A DNA stretch of 10,873 nucleotides, taken from an uncultured Collinsella sp. (GTDB lineage: Bacteria > Actinomycetota > Coriobacteriia > Coriobacteriales > Coriobacteriaceae). The stretch spans positions 1 to 10,873 of the forward strand of contig UQNB01000066.1 of the NCBI GenBank assembly GCA_900542235.1. Reading direction: 5' to 3'. Below are positions 5,236 to 10,873 of this stretch, one piece after another. The stretch's first letter is position 1. Each line of letters begins with the position of its first letter. A model generated the notes under the pieces. The model did not search any database and had not been told where the DNA came from. It saw only the letters and a list, made by a program, of their open reading frames with translations. The translations under genes were made by a program, and so were the position numbers.

Positions 5236-5772
5236 ATGTCTAAGCGTTGGTACGTCGTTCACACTTACTCTGGATACGAGAACCGCGTTAAGTCCGATCT
5301 CGAGCATCGCATCGAGACTATGGGCATGCAGGACCGTATCTTTGATATCGAGATTCCTATGGAGCGCGTCACCGAGATTAAAGAGGGTGGCAAGCGTGAG
5401 ACCAAGGATTCCAAGATCTTCCCGGGTTATGTCCTGGTCCGCATGGAGATGGATGACGATGCTTGGACGTGCGTTCGTAACACGCCTGGCGTCACCGGTT
5501 TCCTGGGCGGCAACGGCAAGCCCGCTCCGCTTTCCCGCGACGAGTACAACAAGATGACTCGTCGTCCCGGTAAGGGCGATTCGCCCAAGCGCACCTCGGT
5601 TGATATTCAGGTCGGCACGTCCGTCCGCGTCACCGATGGCCCGCTTACCGACTTTGATGGCAAGGTCTCCGAGGTTAACACCGAGGCTGGCAAGCTCAAG
5701 GTCACGCTGATGATCTTTGGCCGCGAGACGCCGGTCGAGCTCGACTTTAACCAGGTCGCTGTCATCGCTTAA
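5236..5772 (+). CDS. nusG: transcription elongation/termination factor NusG
   Basis: 178 residues, the normal length. It binds RNA polymerase through its NGN domain and contacts Rho or ribosomal protein S10 through its KOW domain. The NGN domain spans about 3-110: RWYVVHTYSGYENRV (4-18), IFPGYVLVRM (61-70) and VRNTPGVTGFLG (80-91). A short linker precedes the KOW domain (about 126-178), with VTDGPLTDFDGKVSEVN and a closing MIFGRETPVELDFNQVAVI. The ribosome-binding site is GAGGGG at 5223-5228, inside the last codons of secE, consistent with coupling. 120 bases separate it from rplK. Confidence 0.97.
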   Translation: MSKRWYVVHTYSGYENRVKSDLEHRIETMGMQDRIFDIEIPMERVTEIKEGGKRETKDSKIFPGYVLVRMEMDDDAWTCVRNTPGVTGFLGGNGKPAPLSRDEYNKMTRRPGKGDSPKRTSVDIQVGTSVRVTDGPLTDFDGKVSEVNTEAGKLKVTLMIFGRETPVELDFNQVAVIA

Positions 5773-5892
5773 GTTTTCGTCCGTTCGCGCGAGCGTGCTT
5801 CTTCTGTGACTGCTCATCTCAGGAGTGCTTCTAACACGTGCGTGCTTACGATATAGCAAGTACTTCACACTCGTGATTCGAAAGGAATGACC

Positions 5893-6321
5893 ATGGCTGA
5901 GAAGAAGGTTGCCAACGTCATTAAGCTCCAGATTCCTGCTGGTGCAGCTAACCCCGCTCCTCCCGTCGGCCCCGCCCTGGGCGCTGCTGGCGTGAACATC
6001 ATGCAGTTCTGCCAGGCCTTTAACGCCGAGACGCAGGACAAGAAGGGCGACATCATCCCCGTTGAGATCTCTGTCTACGAGGACAAGTCCTTCTCCTTCA
6101 TCACCAAGACCCCGCCGGCGGCTCACCTCATCAAGAAGGAGCTCAATCTCAAGTCTGGTTCCGCTAAGCCCCAGGCCGACAAGGTTGGTCAGCTCTCTCA
6201 GGAGCAGCTCACCAAGATCGCCGAGATCAAGATGCCGGACCTCAATGCCAACGACATTGACGCCGCCAAGAAGATCATCGCCGGTACCGCCCGTTCCATG
6301 GGCGTCACCATCGCTGAGTAG
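5893..6321 (+). CDS. rplK: 50S ribosomal protein L11
   Basis: 142 residues, the same length as in E. coli. L11 binds the GTPase-associated centre of 23S rRNA and contacts elongation factors and the stringent-response enzyme. The N-terminal domain shows KLQIPAGAANPAPPVGPALG (11-30) and NIMQFCQAFNAET; the C-terminal RNA-binding domain ends with DIDAAKKIIAGTARSMGV. ATG 5893 is preferred over the in-frame ATG at 5887 because AAAGGA (5881-5886) is correctly spaced only for 5893, and proteins of the family begin MA-KK. The 120-base gap after nusG has a short GC palindrome at 5779-5792 and a possible weak -10 (TACGAT, 5847-5852), so rplK-rplA may have its own promoter, but I see no good -35. Confidence 0.97.
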   Translation: MAEKKVANVIKLQIPAGAANPAPPVGPALGAAGVNIMQFCQAFNAETQDKKGDIIPVEISVYEDKSFSFITKTPPAAHLIKKELNLKSGSAKPQADKVGQLSQEQLTKIAEIKMPDLNANDIDAAKKIIAGTARSMGVTIAE

Positions 6322-6339
6322 CGATTTCTTTAGGTAATG

Positions 6340-6424
6340 ACGGGTGCTCCGACCGGGGCGCCCGTTATATGTGTGCAATAGGGCACACGATACGATGTGG
6401 GAGGGCTCACGCCCGTTTAACCAC
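6340..6424 (+). promoter_or_regulatory. structured rplK-rplA intergenic region, possible L1 autoregulatory site
   Basis: Three potential hairpins fill the gap. The first is acgggtgctcc (6340-6350) with ggggcgcccgt (6355-6365), with two G-T pairs and no T-run. The second is gtgtgc (6371-6376) with gcacac (6383-6388). The third is a two-helix element, GTGG (6397-6400)/CCAC (6421-6424) outside GGGC (6403-6406)/GCCC (6411-6414), with an asymmetric internal loop. It ends directly at the AGGAGG of rplA. L1 is known to repress its own operon by binding an mRNA copy of its rRNA site made of two short helices and an asymmetric loop. That this is such a site is inference. Confidence 0.4.
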
Positions 6425-6438
6425 AGGAGGTAATGCAC

Positions 6439-7146
6439 ATGGCTAAGCATGGTAAGAGCTATAACGCCGCTGCCGAGAAGATCGACCGCGCCACGCTCTA
6501 CACCCCCCTTCAGGCTGCCAAGCTCATCAAGGAGCTCGACACTGCCAAGTTCGACGAGACCGTCGAGGCCCACTTCCGTCTGGGCATCGATACTCGTAAG
6601 GCTGACCAGAACATCCGTGGTTCCATCTCCCTGCCTCACGGCACCGGCAAGACCGTTCGTGTTGCTGTCTTCGCCGAGGGCGAGAAGGCCCGCGAGGCCG
6701 AGGCTGCCGGCGCCGACATCATCGGTTCCGACGAGCTCGTCGCCCAGATCCAGAAGGGCGAGATCAACTTCGACGCTGCTATCGCTACGCCGAACATGAT
6801 GGCCAAGGTTGGCCGCATTGGTAAGATCCTCGGTCCCCGTGGCCTCATGCCGAACCCCAAGCTCGGCACCGTGACCATGGACGTCGCCAAGATGGTCTCC
6901 GAGCTCAAGGCTGGCCGCGTTGAGTACCGCGCCGACCGTTACGGCATCTGCCACGTGCCCCTGGGCAAGAAGTCCTTCTCTGAGCAGCAGCTTGTTGAGA
7001 ACTACGCCGCCCTGTACACCGAGATCCTGCGCGTCAAGCCCTCTTCTGCTAAGGGCAAGTACGTCAAGTCCATCTCCGTGTCTTCCACCATGGGCCCTGG
7101 CGTCAAGGTCGATCCCGCTGTCCAGCGCGACTTCCTGGCTGAGTAA
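6439..7146 (+). CDS. rplA: 50S ribosomal protein L1
   Basis: 235 residues, the normal length. L1 forms the mobile stalk that escorts deacylated tRNA from the E site, and in many bacteria it is a translational repressor of its own operon. Recognisable segments are LYTPLQAAKLIKEL (20-33), TRKADQNIRGSISLPHGTGK (51-70), the L1 signature around KVGRIGKILGPRGLMPNPK (near 125-143) and the C-terminal GPGVKVDP. ATG 6439 is chosen because AGGAGG (6425-6430) is 8 bases upstream; the in-frame ATG at 6433 would leave only 2. It follows rplK by 117 bases. The usual rplJ-rplL pair is not next; a strong terminator ends the block. Confidence 0.97.
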   Translation: MAKHGKSYNAAAEKIDRATLYTPLQAAKLIKELDTAKFDETVEAHFRLGIDTRKADQNIRGSISLPHGTGKTVRVAVFAEGEKAREAEAAGADIIGSDELVAQIQKGEINFDAAIATPNMMAKVGRIGKILGPRGLMPNPKLGTVTMDVAKMVSELKAGRVEYRADRYGICHVPLGKKSFSEQQLVENYAALYTEILRVKPSSAKGKYVKSISVSSTMGPGVKVDPAVQRDFLAE

Positions 7147-7183
7147 CTTTTAGTTACTGCCTGAGCAAAGCAAGCATTGCTAA

Positions 7184-7224
7184 AGAAACCCGGTTCTGCC
7201 TCGTGCAGGACCGGGTTTCTTGCT
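7184..7224 (+). terminator. intrinsic terminator of rplA
   Basis: A 16-bp stem, agaaacccggttctgc (7184-7199) with gcaggaccgggtttct (7205-7220), has a single G-T pair and the 5-base loop CTCGT. It runs into TTTCTTG. The stem has A-runs on its left side, so it could also stop minus-strand readthrough from the phosphoesterase gene. Confidence 0.92.
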
Positions 7225-7236
7225 ATCTCGGGCCAA

Positions 7237-7273
7237 AACCGCCACAAAGGTGCCTGTCCCCTTTGTGGCGGTT
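7237..7273. repeat. perfect stem-loop repeat, copy 1 (loop TGCCTGTCC)
   Basis: A perfect 14-bp inverted repeat, aaccgccacaaagg (7237-7250) with cctttgtggcggtt (7260-7273), around the 9-base loop TGCCTGTCC. A second copy lies at 9952-9990. Read on the minus strand, the loop region is GGGGACAGGCACC. The right end overlaps the TAA stop (7274-7272) of the minus-strand phosphoesterase gene. It is probably a dispersed REP-like element; a role as terminator for the minus strand is possible but no long T-run follows. Confidence 0.92.
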
Positions 7274-7982
7274 ACCAGGGTGTTCTGGCGGTAGAGGACT
7301 CGATTGCCTCGTGGCGCTTGAGCTCGCGGCGCATGGTTTGCGAATTGAGCCAGGCTGCCTGCCAGCCACGGATGGGGTAGCGCGCTTCGTCCAGCTCAAA
7401 CTGCGTATAGCCGCAGGCGTTGATGATCGTTGCCCCGCATGCGTGCTGATGTTCGCGTTGAAAGTCGCGACCATAGCATTGGTGCACATGCCCGTGCACC
7501 ATGTAGTCGGGATTCCAGGATTCGAGTGCTGTGTTAAAGCATTCGAATCCTCGATGCGGCAGATCATCCAGATCGCCCACGCCGGCGGCGGGTGCATGGC
7601 TCAGCAGAATGTCGCAGCCGCCGACCATCCTCACTTTGCGGGACAGCTTGCGCACACGCTTGGTCATCTCGCGCTCGGTATACATGTTGGCACCGTCTCG
7701 GTAGCGCATGGAGCCGCCAAGCCCCGCAATGCGGACGCCGCGATACACGTACACGGTGTCTTCGACACAAATGCAGCCGCCCGGTGCATGACGTGCATAG
7801 CGGTCATCGTGATTGCCGCGTACGTAGATGAGCGGTTTGTTGATGACCGTGACCAAAAACTCAAGATAATCCGGGTCCAGATCGCCAGCAGACAGAATCA
7901 GGTCGATACCCTCAAAGCGCTCCTTGCGAAAGCACTCCCATAGGCATCGTTCTTCGGTATCGGCTATGGCAAGGATTTTCAT
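7272..7982 (-). CDS. calcineurin-like metallophosphoesterase, YfcE/MJ0936-like
   Basis: 236 residues, probably a cytoplasmic, metal-dependent phosphoesterase; its substrate is unknown. Metal-site motifs in order are IADTEE (6-11), SAGDLD (31-36), VRGNHDDR (54-61), LSHAP (127-131) and HGHVH (163-167). The first motif reads Asp8-x-Glu10 where most of the superfamily has Asp-x-His, so one metal ligand is changed; the other expected ligands are present. There is no signal peptide or membrane segment. The ATG (7982-7980) overlaps the TGA of the preceding gene in ATGA, so translation is probably coupled to it. The TAA stop is formed partly by the stem-loop repeat at 7237-7273. It may be a phosphodiesterase or a protein phosphatase; the sequence does not decide. 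Confidence 0.85.
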   Translation of the reverse strand: MKILAIADTEERCLWECFRKERFEGIDLILSAGDLDPDYLEFLVTVINKPLIYVRGNHDDRYARHAPGGCICVEDTVYVYRGVRIAGLGGSMRYRDGANMYTEREMTKRVRKLSRKVRMVGGCDILLSHAPAAGVGDLDDLPHRGFECFNTALESWNPDYMVHGHVHQCYGRDFQREHQHACGATIINACGYTQFELDEARYPIRGWQAAWLNSQTMRRELKRHEAIESSTARTPW

Positions 7983-9895
7983 AGGGCGCGGACCTTCGGC
8001 TCATCGTCGAGTTGCGGAATGGTGCCCACCACGTTGTCGGCCAGCCAGTCCATCTCGACGATTTGCGTGCTCGGCAGCGGGGGAAAGCCCTCGATCTGCA
8101 CCACGCCGTCCTGGCTGTGGAGCTCGCCGCCAAAGGGGTTGATGGAGCCCTCGACGATGCCATTGCGGAGCAGCTGCACCAGTTTGCGCGTCTGATAGGG
8201 CAGGCCCGGAGCGTAACGGATGTCGATAACGCCCGAGCTCATACCATACCAGTAGTTGACGGCGCGCACTTGGTTGTCGTCGCTGGTCTCGTCCCACGTG
8301 CCGTGCAGCAGGCTGCGAACGATAAGCTCGTAGTATCGGCCCCAGTTCCAGACCGGCATGGCGATGCCGACGACCTTGCCATCGACCAGGCGATGGAGTC
8401 CGTAGGCCGTAGGGTCTACGAGCGACTTTGATATGTCAGCGCCGGTCATGACGCTCACGCCTTCGCGACACATGGCTTCGGCAAGACCTCCAGCGGGCAC
8501 ATCGCCCCAGGTCAGGATAATTTGCGCACGGGGGTCGAGCAGCGAGGCGCCAATCGCAAAGGCGTTGATCTCGCTGAGTGCGCCCGAGGCGAAGACCGAC
8601 GCGTGGTAGCCGATGCGGTGGTTGTCCGCCATGCTGGCGGCAAGGGCGCCCAGGAGGAACTTGGCCTCGTACATCTTGCCAAAGTACGAACGGACGCTTT
8701 GGTGGGGAAGGCCGATAGAGCAGTTAAGGAACCGCACCTGGGGATACTCAACGGCAGCTCTGAGCGTGTATTCCATCAGGCGGTGCGAGGTCGAGAAGAT
8801 GACGTTAGCTCCATGTTTGACAGCCGTTTCCACGGCGGCGTAGAACACATCCGGATTATGACAGTCCTCGAACGCCTCGGTGCGCACGATACCGCCAAAG
8901 TGCTCATCGAGATACTGACGCCCTTGGTCGTGCAGGCTGTCCCAGCTCGACGTCGCACAGGGGAACTCATGGATAAAGGCGATGCGCAGGGGGCTGGCCG
9001 CCGAGTAGACGGTCTTGCCCATAAAGAAGTTGAGCACGCCGGAGGTGGACTTGGCGGGCGCCTCTTCCTCATCGACACTCGGTGCCTCGACAAGATCGAC
9101 CTTCTCCTCATCACTTTTGCCGGCAATGACCAACTCGCGCCAAATCTTGCACAGGCGGTTTACGACGATATCCGTCGGCGTATCCAGCAGGCGGTCCTGG
9201 TTGTACACATTGAGGTAGACGAGCATAGCGTCGGCGGGCGTAATGTCCAGATGGTCGCCGCCGGCGCGCAGGTAGGCGCGCTTAAAGAGCAGGAAGGTGT
9301 GGCGCAGGTAGTCGACCTTTTTCTGCGGCCATTTTTCGATAAGGTTCTGACCGAGCATCTTGGCGAGCGTTTCGTAGCTTCCCTCACGCGAGAACTCGAT
9401 CTCGTATAGGGGGCAGACGCGCCAAAATGCGCAGAACTCGCCATAGAGGCGGCTTTCGACGGAATCCCATTTTCCGGGGTAGAGGCGGGTGACCTTGGCC
9501 GAAACTGTCGGGGCGTCCAGGAATTTGAGGACGCTGACGCGCTTGTTGCCCTCTTGGACGTAGAACCGATGCATGAACTCGGTGACGATGATGGGGTCGC
9601 GGTAGCCCTCGGAGATTTGGATATCGTAGAGGTTGGACCATTTGCGGGCGAATTCGGTATTCCAGGGGAGCAGCGGCATAAAGTTGCACGAAAAGGCAGA
9701 CTGACGGCCCTTGGTAACCGTGCCGACGACCATTTCGAGCGGAATATCCCGCAGGCCGACGCTCTCTCGCTGACCTAAGGGGAGCTGGGCAACCAAGCTG
9801 TCGAGGTCCGTAAGGTACGGGTGCTCGCTTTGGCTGATGGCGCGACGGCGTCCCTGCTCGCCGCGCTTGCGTGCTTGACGATAGGCCTCTTCCAT
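7979..9895 (-). CDS. cytoplasmic fusion protein: ParB-like N-domain and BMP/PnrA-like ligand-binding C-domain
   Basis: 638 residues, about twice a normal BMP-family binding protein. The N-terminus (MEEAYRQARKRGEQG) is charged; there is no signal peptide or lipobox, so it should stay in the cytoplasm. A ParB/sulfiredoxin-like domain is suggested at about 44-140: LRDIPLEMVVGT (48-59), YRDPIIVTEFM (98-108) and YVQEGNKRVSVLK (112-124), which resembles the ParB GERR box. A helical middle (about 141-258) and an acidic linker (259-285) follow. The C-terminal domain (about 303-600) resembles the BMP/Med/PnrA family, known in other bacteria to bind nucleosides, with LRIAFIHEFP (303-312), MYEAKFLLGALAASM and VGIAMPVWNWG. 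AAGGGAG is 8 bases before the ATG. It is 93 bases downstream of mscS, and its TGA overlaps the phosphoesterase ATG. Ligand and output are unknown. Confidence 0.8.
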   Translation of the reverse strand: MEEAYRQARKRGEQGRRRAISQSEHPYLTDLDSLVAQLPLGQRESVGLRDIPLEMVVGTVTKGRQSAFSCNFMPLLPWNTEFARKWSNLYDIQISEGYRDPIIVTEFMHRFYVQEGNKRVSVLKFLDAPTVSAKVTRLYPGKWDSVESRLYGEFCAFWRVCPLYEIEFSREGSYETLAKMLGQNLIEKWPQKKVDYLRHTFLLFKRAYLRAGGDHLDITPADAMLVYLNVYNQDRLLDTPTDIVVNRLCKIWRELVIAGKSDEEKVDLVEAPSVDEEEAPAKSTSGVLNFFMGKTVYSAASPLRIAFIHEFPCATSSWDSLHDQGRQYLDEHFGGIVRTEAFEDCHNPDVFYAAVETAVKHGANVIFSTSHRLMEYTLRAAVEYPQVRFLNCSIGLPHQSVRSYFGKMYEAKFLLGALAASMADNHRIGYHASVFASGALSEINAFAIGASLLDPRAQIILTWGDVPAGGLAEAMCREGVSVMTGADISKSLVDPTAYGLHRLVDGKVVGIAMPVWNWGRYYELIVRSLLHGTWDETSDDNQVRAVNYWYGMSSGVIDIRYAPGLPYQTRKLVQLLRNGIVEGSINPFGGELHSQDGVVQIEGFPPLPSTQIVEMDWLADNVVGTIPQLDDEPKVRAL

Positions 9896-9951
9896 GGTGT
9901 CTACTCCCTTAGTCGTTTAAACAACGATATGAACCATGGTACCACGATGCG

Positions 9952-9990
9952 AAACTACCACAAAGGTGCCTGTCCCCTTTGTGGTAGTTT
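9952..9990. repeat. perfect stem-loop repeat, copy 2 (loop TGCCTGTCC)
   Basis: A perfect 15-bp inverted repeat, aaactaccacaaagg (9952-9966) with cctttgtggtagttt (9976-9990), around the same loop as copy 1. Compared with copy 1 the stem differs at two base pairs (CG to TA and vice versa), and both arms changed together. It lies between mscS and the fusion gene, and its right end supplies two bases of the mscS TAA stop (9991-9989). Confidence 0.92.
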
Positions 9991-10756
9991 AGGCGATGAT
10001 GGGGGCGATGGCACGAATGCAGGCGTCGGCTGCCGTGAAGGTGGTGCTGTCGTCACTGACGATAAAGATGATCTTACCCTTAATGCCAAAGTCGCCGATC
10101 TCGCTAAAGAGCACGTACGGCTCCTTGTCAAAGCCAGAGATGGGAAGCACCGCGGCCTTGGTGGCGTCGGTAAGCTCATCTGCCAGCGCGTCCAGCGAGG
10201 CCCACTTAGACGTGTCCTTTACGGCAACGGGCACGGCCACGCGCCCAAAGGGCATCAGGTGCACGAGCGTGTTCTTGGAGATGTTGGAGTTGGGCACAAT
10301 GATGGTCTGCCCGCAGGCATCCTCGATGGTCGTGTGGCGCCAGGTGATGTCTTGGACCACGCCCGACACGCCGCCGACCTCGATATTGTCGCCGGGCTTG
10401 ATGATGCCCATGAAGGTCACCTGCATACCGCCGATAAGGTTCGACAGCGTGTCCTGAAAGCCGAGCGAGATGGCGATGCCGCCGACGCCAAGAGCGGCGA
10501 CGAGGGCGTTTGCATTAATGCCAAAACAGTTGTCGAGGATAAAGCTGCCGCCGATCATCCAGATGACGGCGCGTGTGATGTTGATGAAGATGCTCGATGC
10601 TGGGAGCGGGTTATCATCGCGGTTAAGCAGGTGGTGCAGGGTCTTGGACGCGATTTTGGCGGCAACGGCGGTGCCGATGGCCAAGATACCGGCCCAGATG
10701 ATGTTGTGGACCCATCGTTGTGCAAAGAAATGAAGAATTGGCTCAAACAATTCCAT
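9989..10756 (-). CDS. mscS: MscS-family small-conductance mechanosensitive channel
   Basis: 255 residues, near the ~286 of E. coli MscS. It is an inner-membrane channel that opens under membrane tension to release solutes during hypo-osmotic shock. Three membrane spans are visible at about 18-36, 56-74 and 82-111. The third is the pore helix, with ALGVGGIAISLGFQD (88-102) and TLSNLIGGMQ (103-112). The beta domain follows (IIKPGDNIEVGGVSGVVQDI, then WRHTTIEDACGQ and IIVPNSNI), then a C-terminal alpha/beta domain. The start at 10756 is chosen because AGGAGG (10767-10772) is 10 bases upstream; the in-frame ATGs at 10780 and 10774 lie at or before that site. The assignment is family level; MscS paralogues are common. 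Confidence 0.9.
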   Translation of the reverse strand: MELFEPILHFFAQRWVHNIIWAGILAIGTAVAAKIASKTLHHLLNRDDNPLPASSIFINITRAVIWMIGGSFILDNCFGINANALVAALGVGGIAISLGFQDTLSNLIGGMQVTFMGIIKPGDNIEVGGVSGVVQDITWRHTTIEDACGQTIIVPNSNISKNTLVHLMPFGRVAVPVAVKDTSKWASLDALADELTDATKAAVLPISGFDKEPYVLFSEIGDFGIKGKIIFIVSDDSTTFTAADACIRAIAPIIA

Positions 10757-10786
10757 GTAGGGAAACCTCCTCATGATCATCCAACC

Positions 10787-10817
10787 ATGATACCCACCAA
10801 GAAGCCCGTCCGATCAA
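10787..10817 (-). promoter_or_regulatory. candidate promoter of mscS and the minus-strand gene set
   Basis: On the minus strand, TTGATC (10817-10812) and TATCAT (10792-10787) are 19 bases apart, about 30 bases upstream of the mscS start. The matches are 4/6 and 5/6; the spacing is long. It is the best candidate in the short gap. Confidence 0.35.
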
Positions 10818-10825
10818 ATTGAACT

Positions 10826-10867
10826 GCCTCCCATTTCTTGGACATGAGAAATGGGAGGCTTTCTTTA
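10826..10867 (+). terminator. intrinsic terminator reading rightward, no gene seen before it
   Basis: A perfect 13-bp stem, gcctcccatttct (10826-10838) with agaaatgggaggc (10847-10859), encloses an 8-base loop and is followed by TTTCTTT. Only the plus-strand reading has a good T-tail. No plus-strand gene precedes it within 3.6 kb. It may insulate against antisense transcription, or end a minus-strand gene lying beyond the right edge. Confidence 0.7.
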
Positions 10868-10873
10868 TGCGCG

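Noticed and set aside
5779..5792. Terminator after nusG
   Set aside because: The palindrome has almost no loop and a G-T pair, and it is followed by a mixed pyrimidine stretch, not a T-run.
4849..6954. 701-codon minus-strand open frame opposite secE, nusG, rplK and rplA
   Set aside because: It is antisense to four certain genes and runs across their gaps. The product is Leu/Val/Gly/Asp-rich, as expected from reading C-ending codons backwards.
7236..7274. Stem-loop repeat as the terminator of rplA
   Set aside because: A much better terminator (7184-7220) already follows rplA, and the repeat also occurs elsewhere with the same structure.
7203..7943. 246-codon plus-strand open frame over the phosphoesterase
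   Set aside because: Begins inside the rplA terminator and is antisense to a gene with complete catalytic motifs.
8522..9409. 295-codon plus-strand open frame inside the BMP/ParB-like gene
   Set aside because: Antisense to a gene with recognisable domains; no family features of its own.
9821..10822. 333-codon plus-strand open frame over mscS
   Set aside because: Antisense to mscS and runs through the stem-loop repeat; the KGACPLCG stretch is a translation of the repeat, not a zinc motif.

Overview
The window looks like chromosomal core from a Gram-positive, moderately high-GC member of the Coriobacteriia (Actinomycetota), probably Collinsella or a near relative. This rests on protein style (for example the EF-Tu sequence) and on the gene order tRNA-Tyr / tRNA-Thr / tRNA-Met / tuf / rpmG / tRNA-Trp / secE / nusG / rplK / rplA; it was not tested by database search.

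Layout. (1) 77-1672, plus strand: a 23S rRNA methyltransferase (rlmB) followed after 3 bases by a YacP/Rae1-type NYN endoribonuclease. (2) 1673-2672: a gene-poor kilobase holding one tRNA-Thr(UGU) with its terminator and three groups of palindromic repeats. The clearest is three hairpin units on an exact 80-base period. (3) 2673-7222, plus strand: the translation block. A TTGACA promoter feeds tRNA-Tyr(GUA), tRNA-Thr(GGU) and tRNA-Met(CAU). tuf follows with its own probable extended -10 promoter and a strong terminator. A second promoter, sharing an 18-base block with the first, precedes rpmG, tRNA-Trp(CCA), secE, nusG, rplK and rplA, and a 16-bp-stem terminator ends the block. (4) 7272-10756, minus strand: an MscS-type channel gene, a 638-residue fusion of a ParB-like domain with a BMP/PnrA-like ligand-binding domain, and a calcineurin-type phosphoesterase whose start overlaps the fusion's stop by 4 bases. 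(5) A stem-loop with a T-rich tail closes the window.

How the parts fit. The plus-strand genes are nearly all translation, ribosome maturation or export functions: rRNA methylation, ribosome-associated RNA cleavage, tRNAs, EF-Tu, L33, L11, L1, SecE and NusG. The minus-strand set is accessory. Its fusion protein lacks a signal peptide, so it is more likely a cytoplasmic sensor than a transport lipoprotein, and the overlap with the phosphoesterase suggests coupled expression.

The best leads are the repeats. One perfect stem-loop (loop TGCCTGTCC) occurs twice, at 7237-7273 and 9952-9990, with compensatory base-pair changes, and each copy begins inside the TAA stop codon of a minus-strand gene. 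The 80-base hairpin array also keeps pairing while its inner sequence changes. The BMP/ParB-like fusion is the most interesting protein. I saw no CRISPR array, prophage, integrase or complete insertion sequence.
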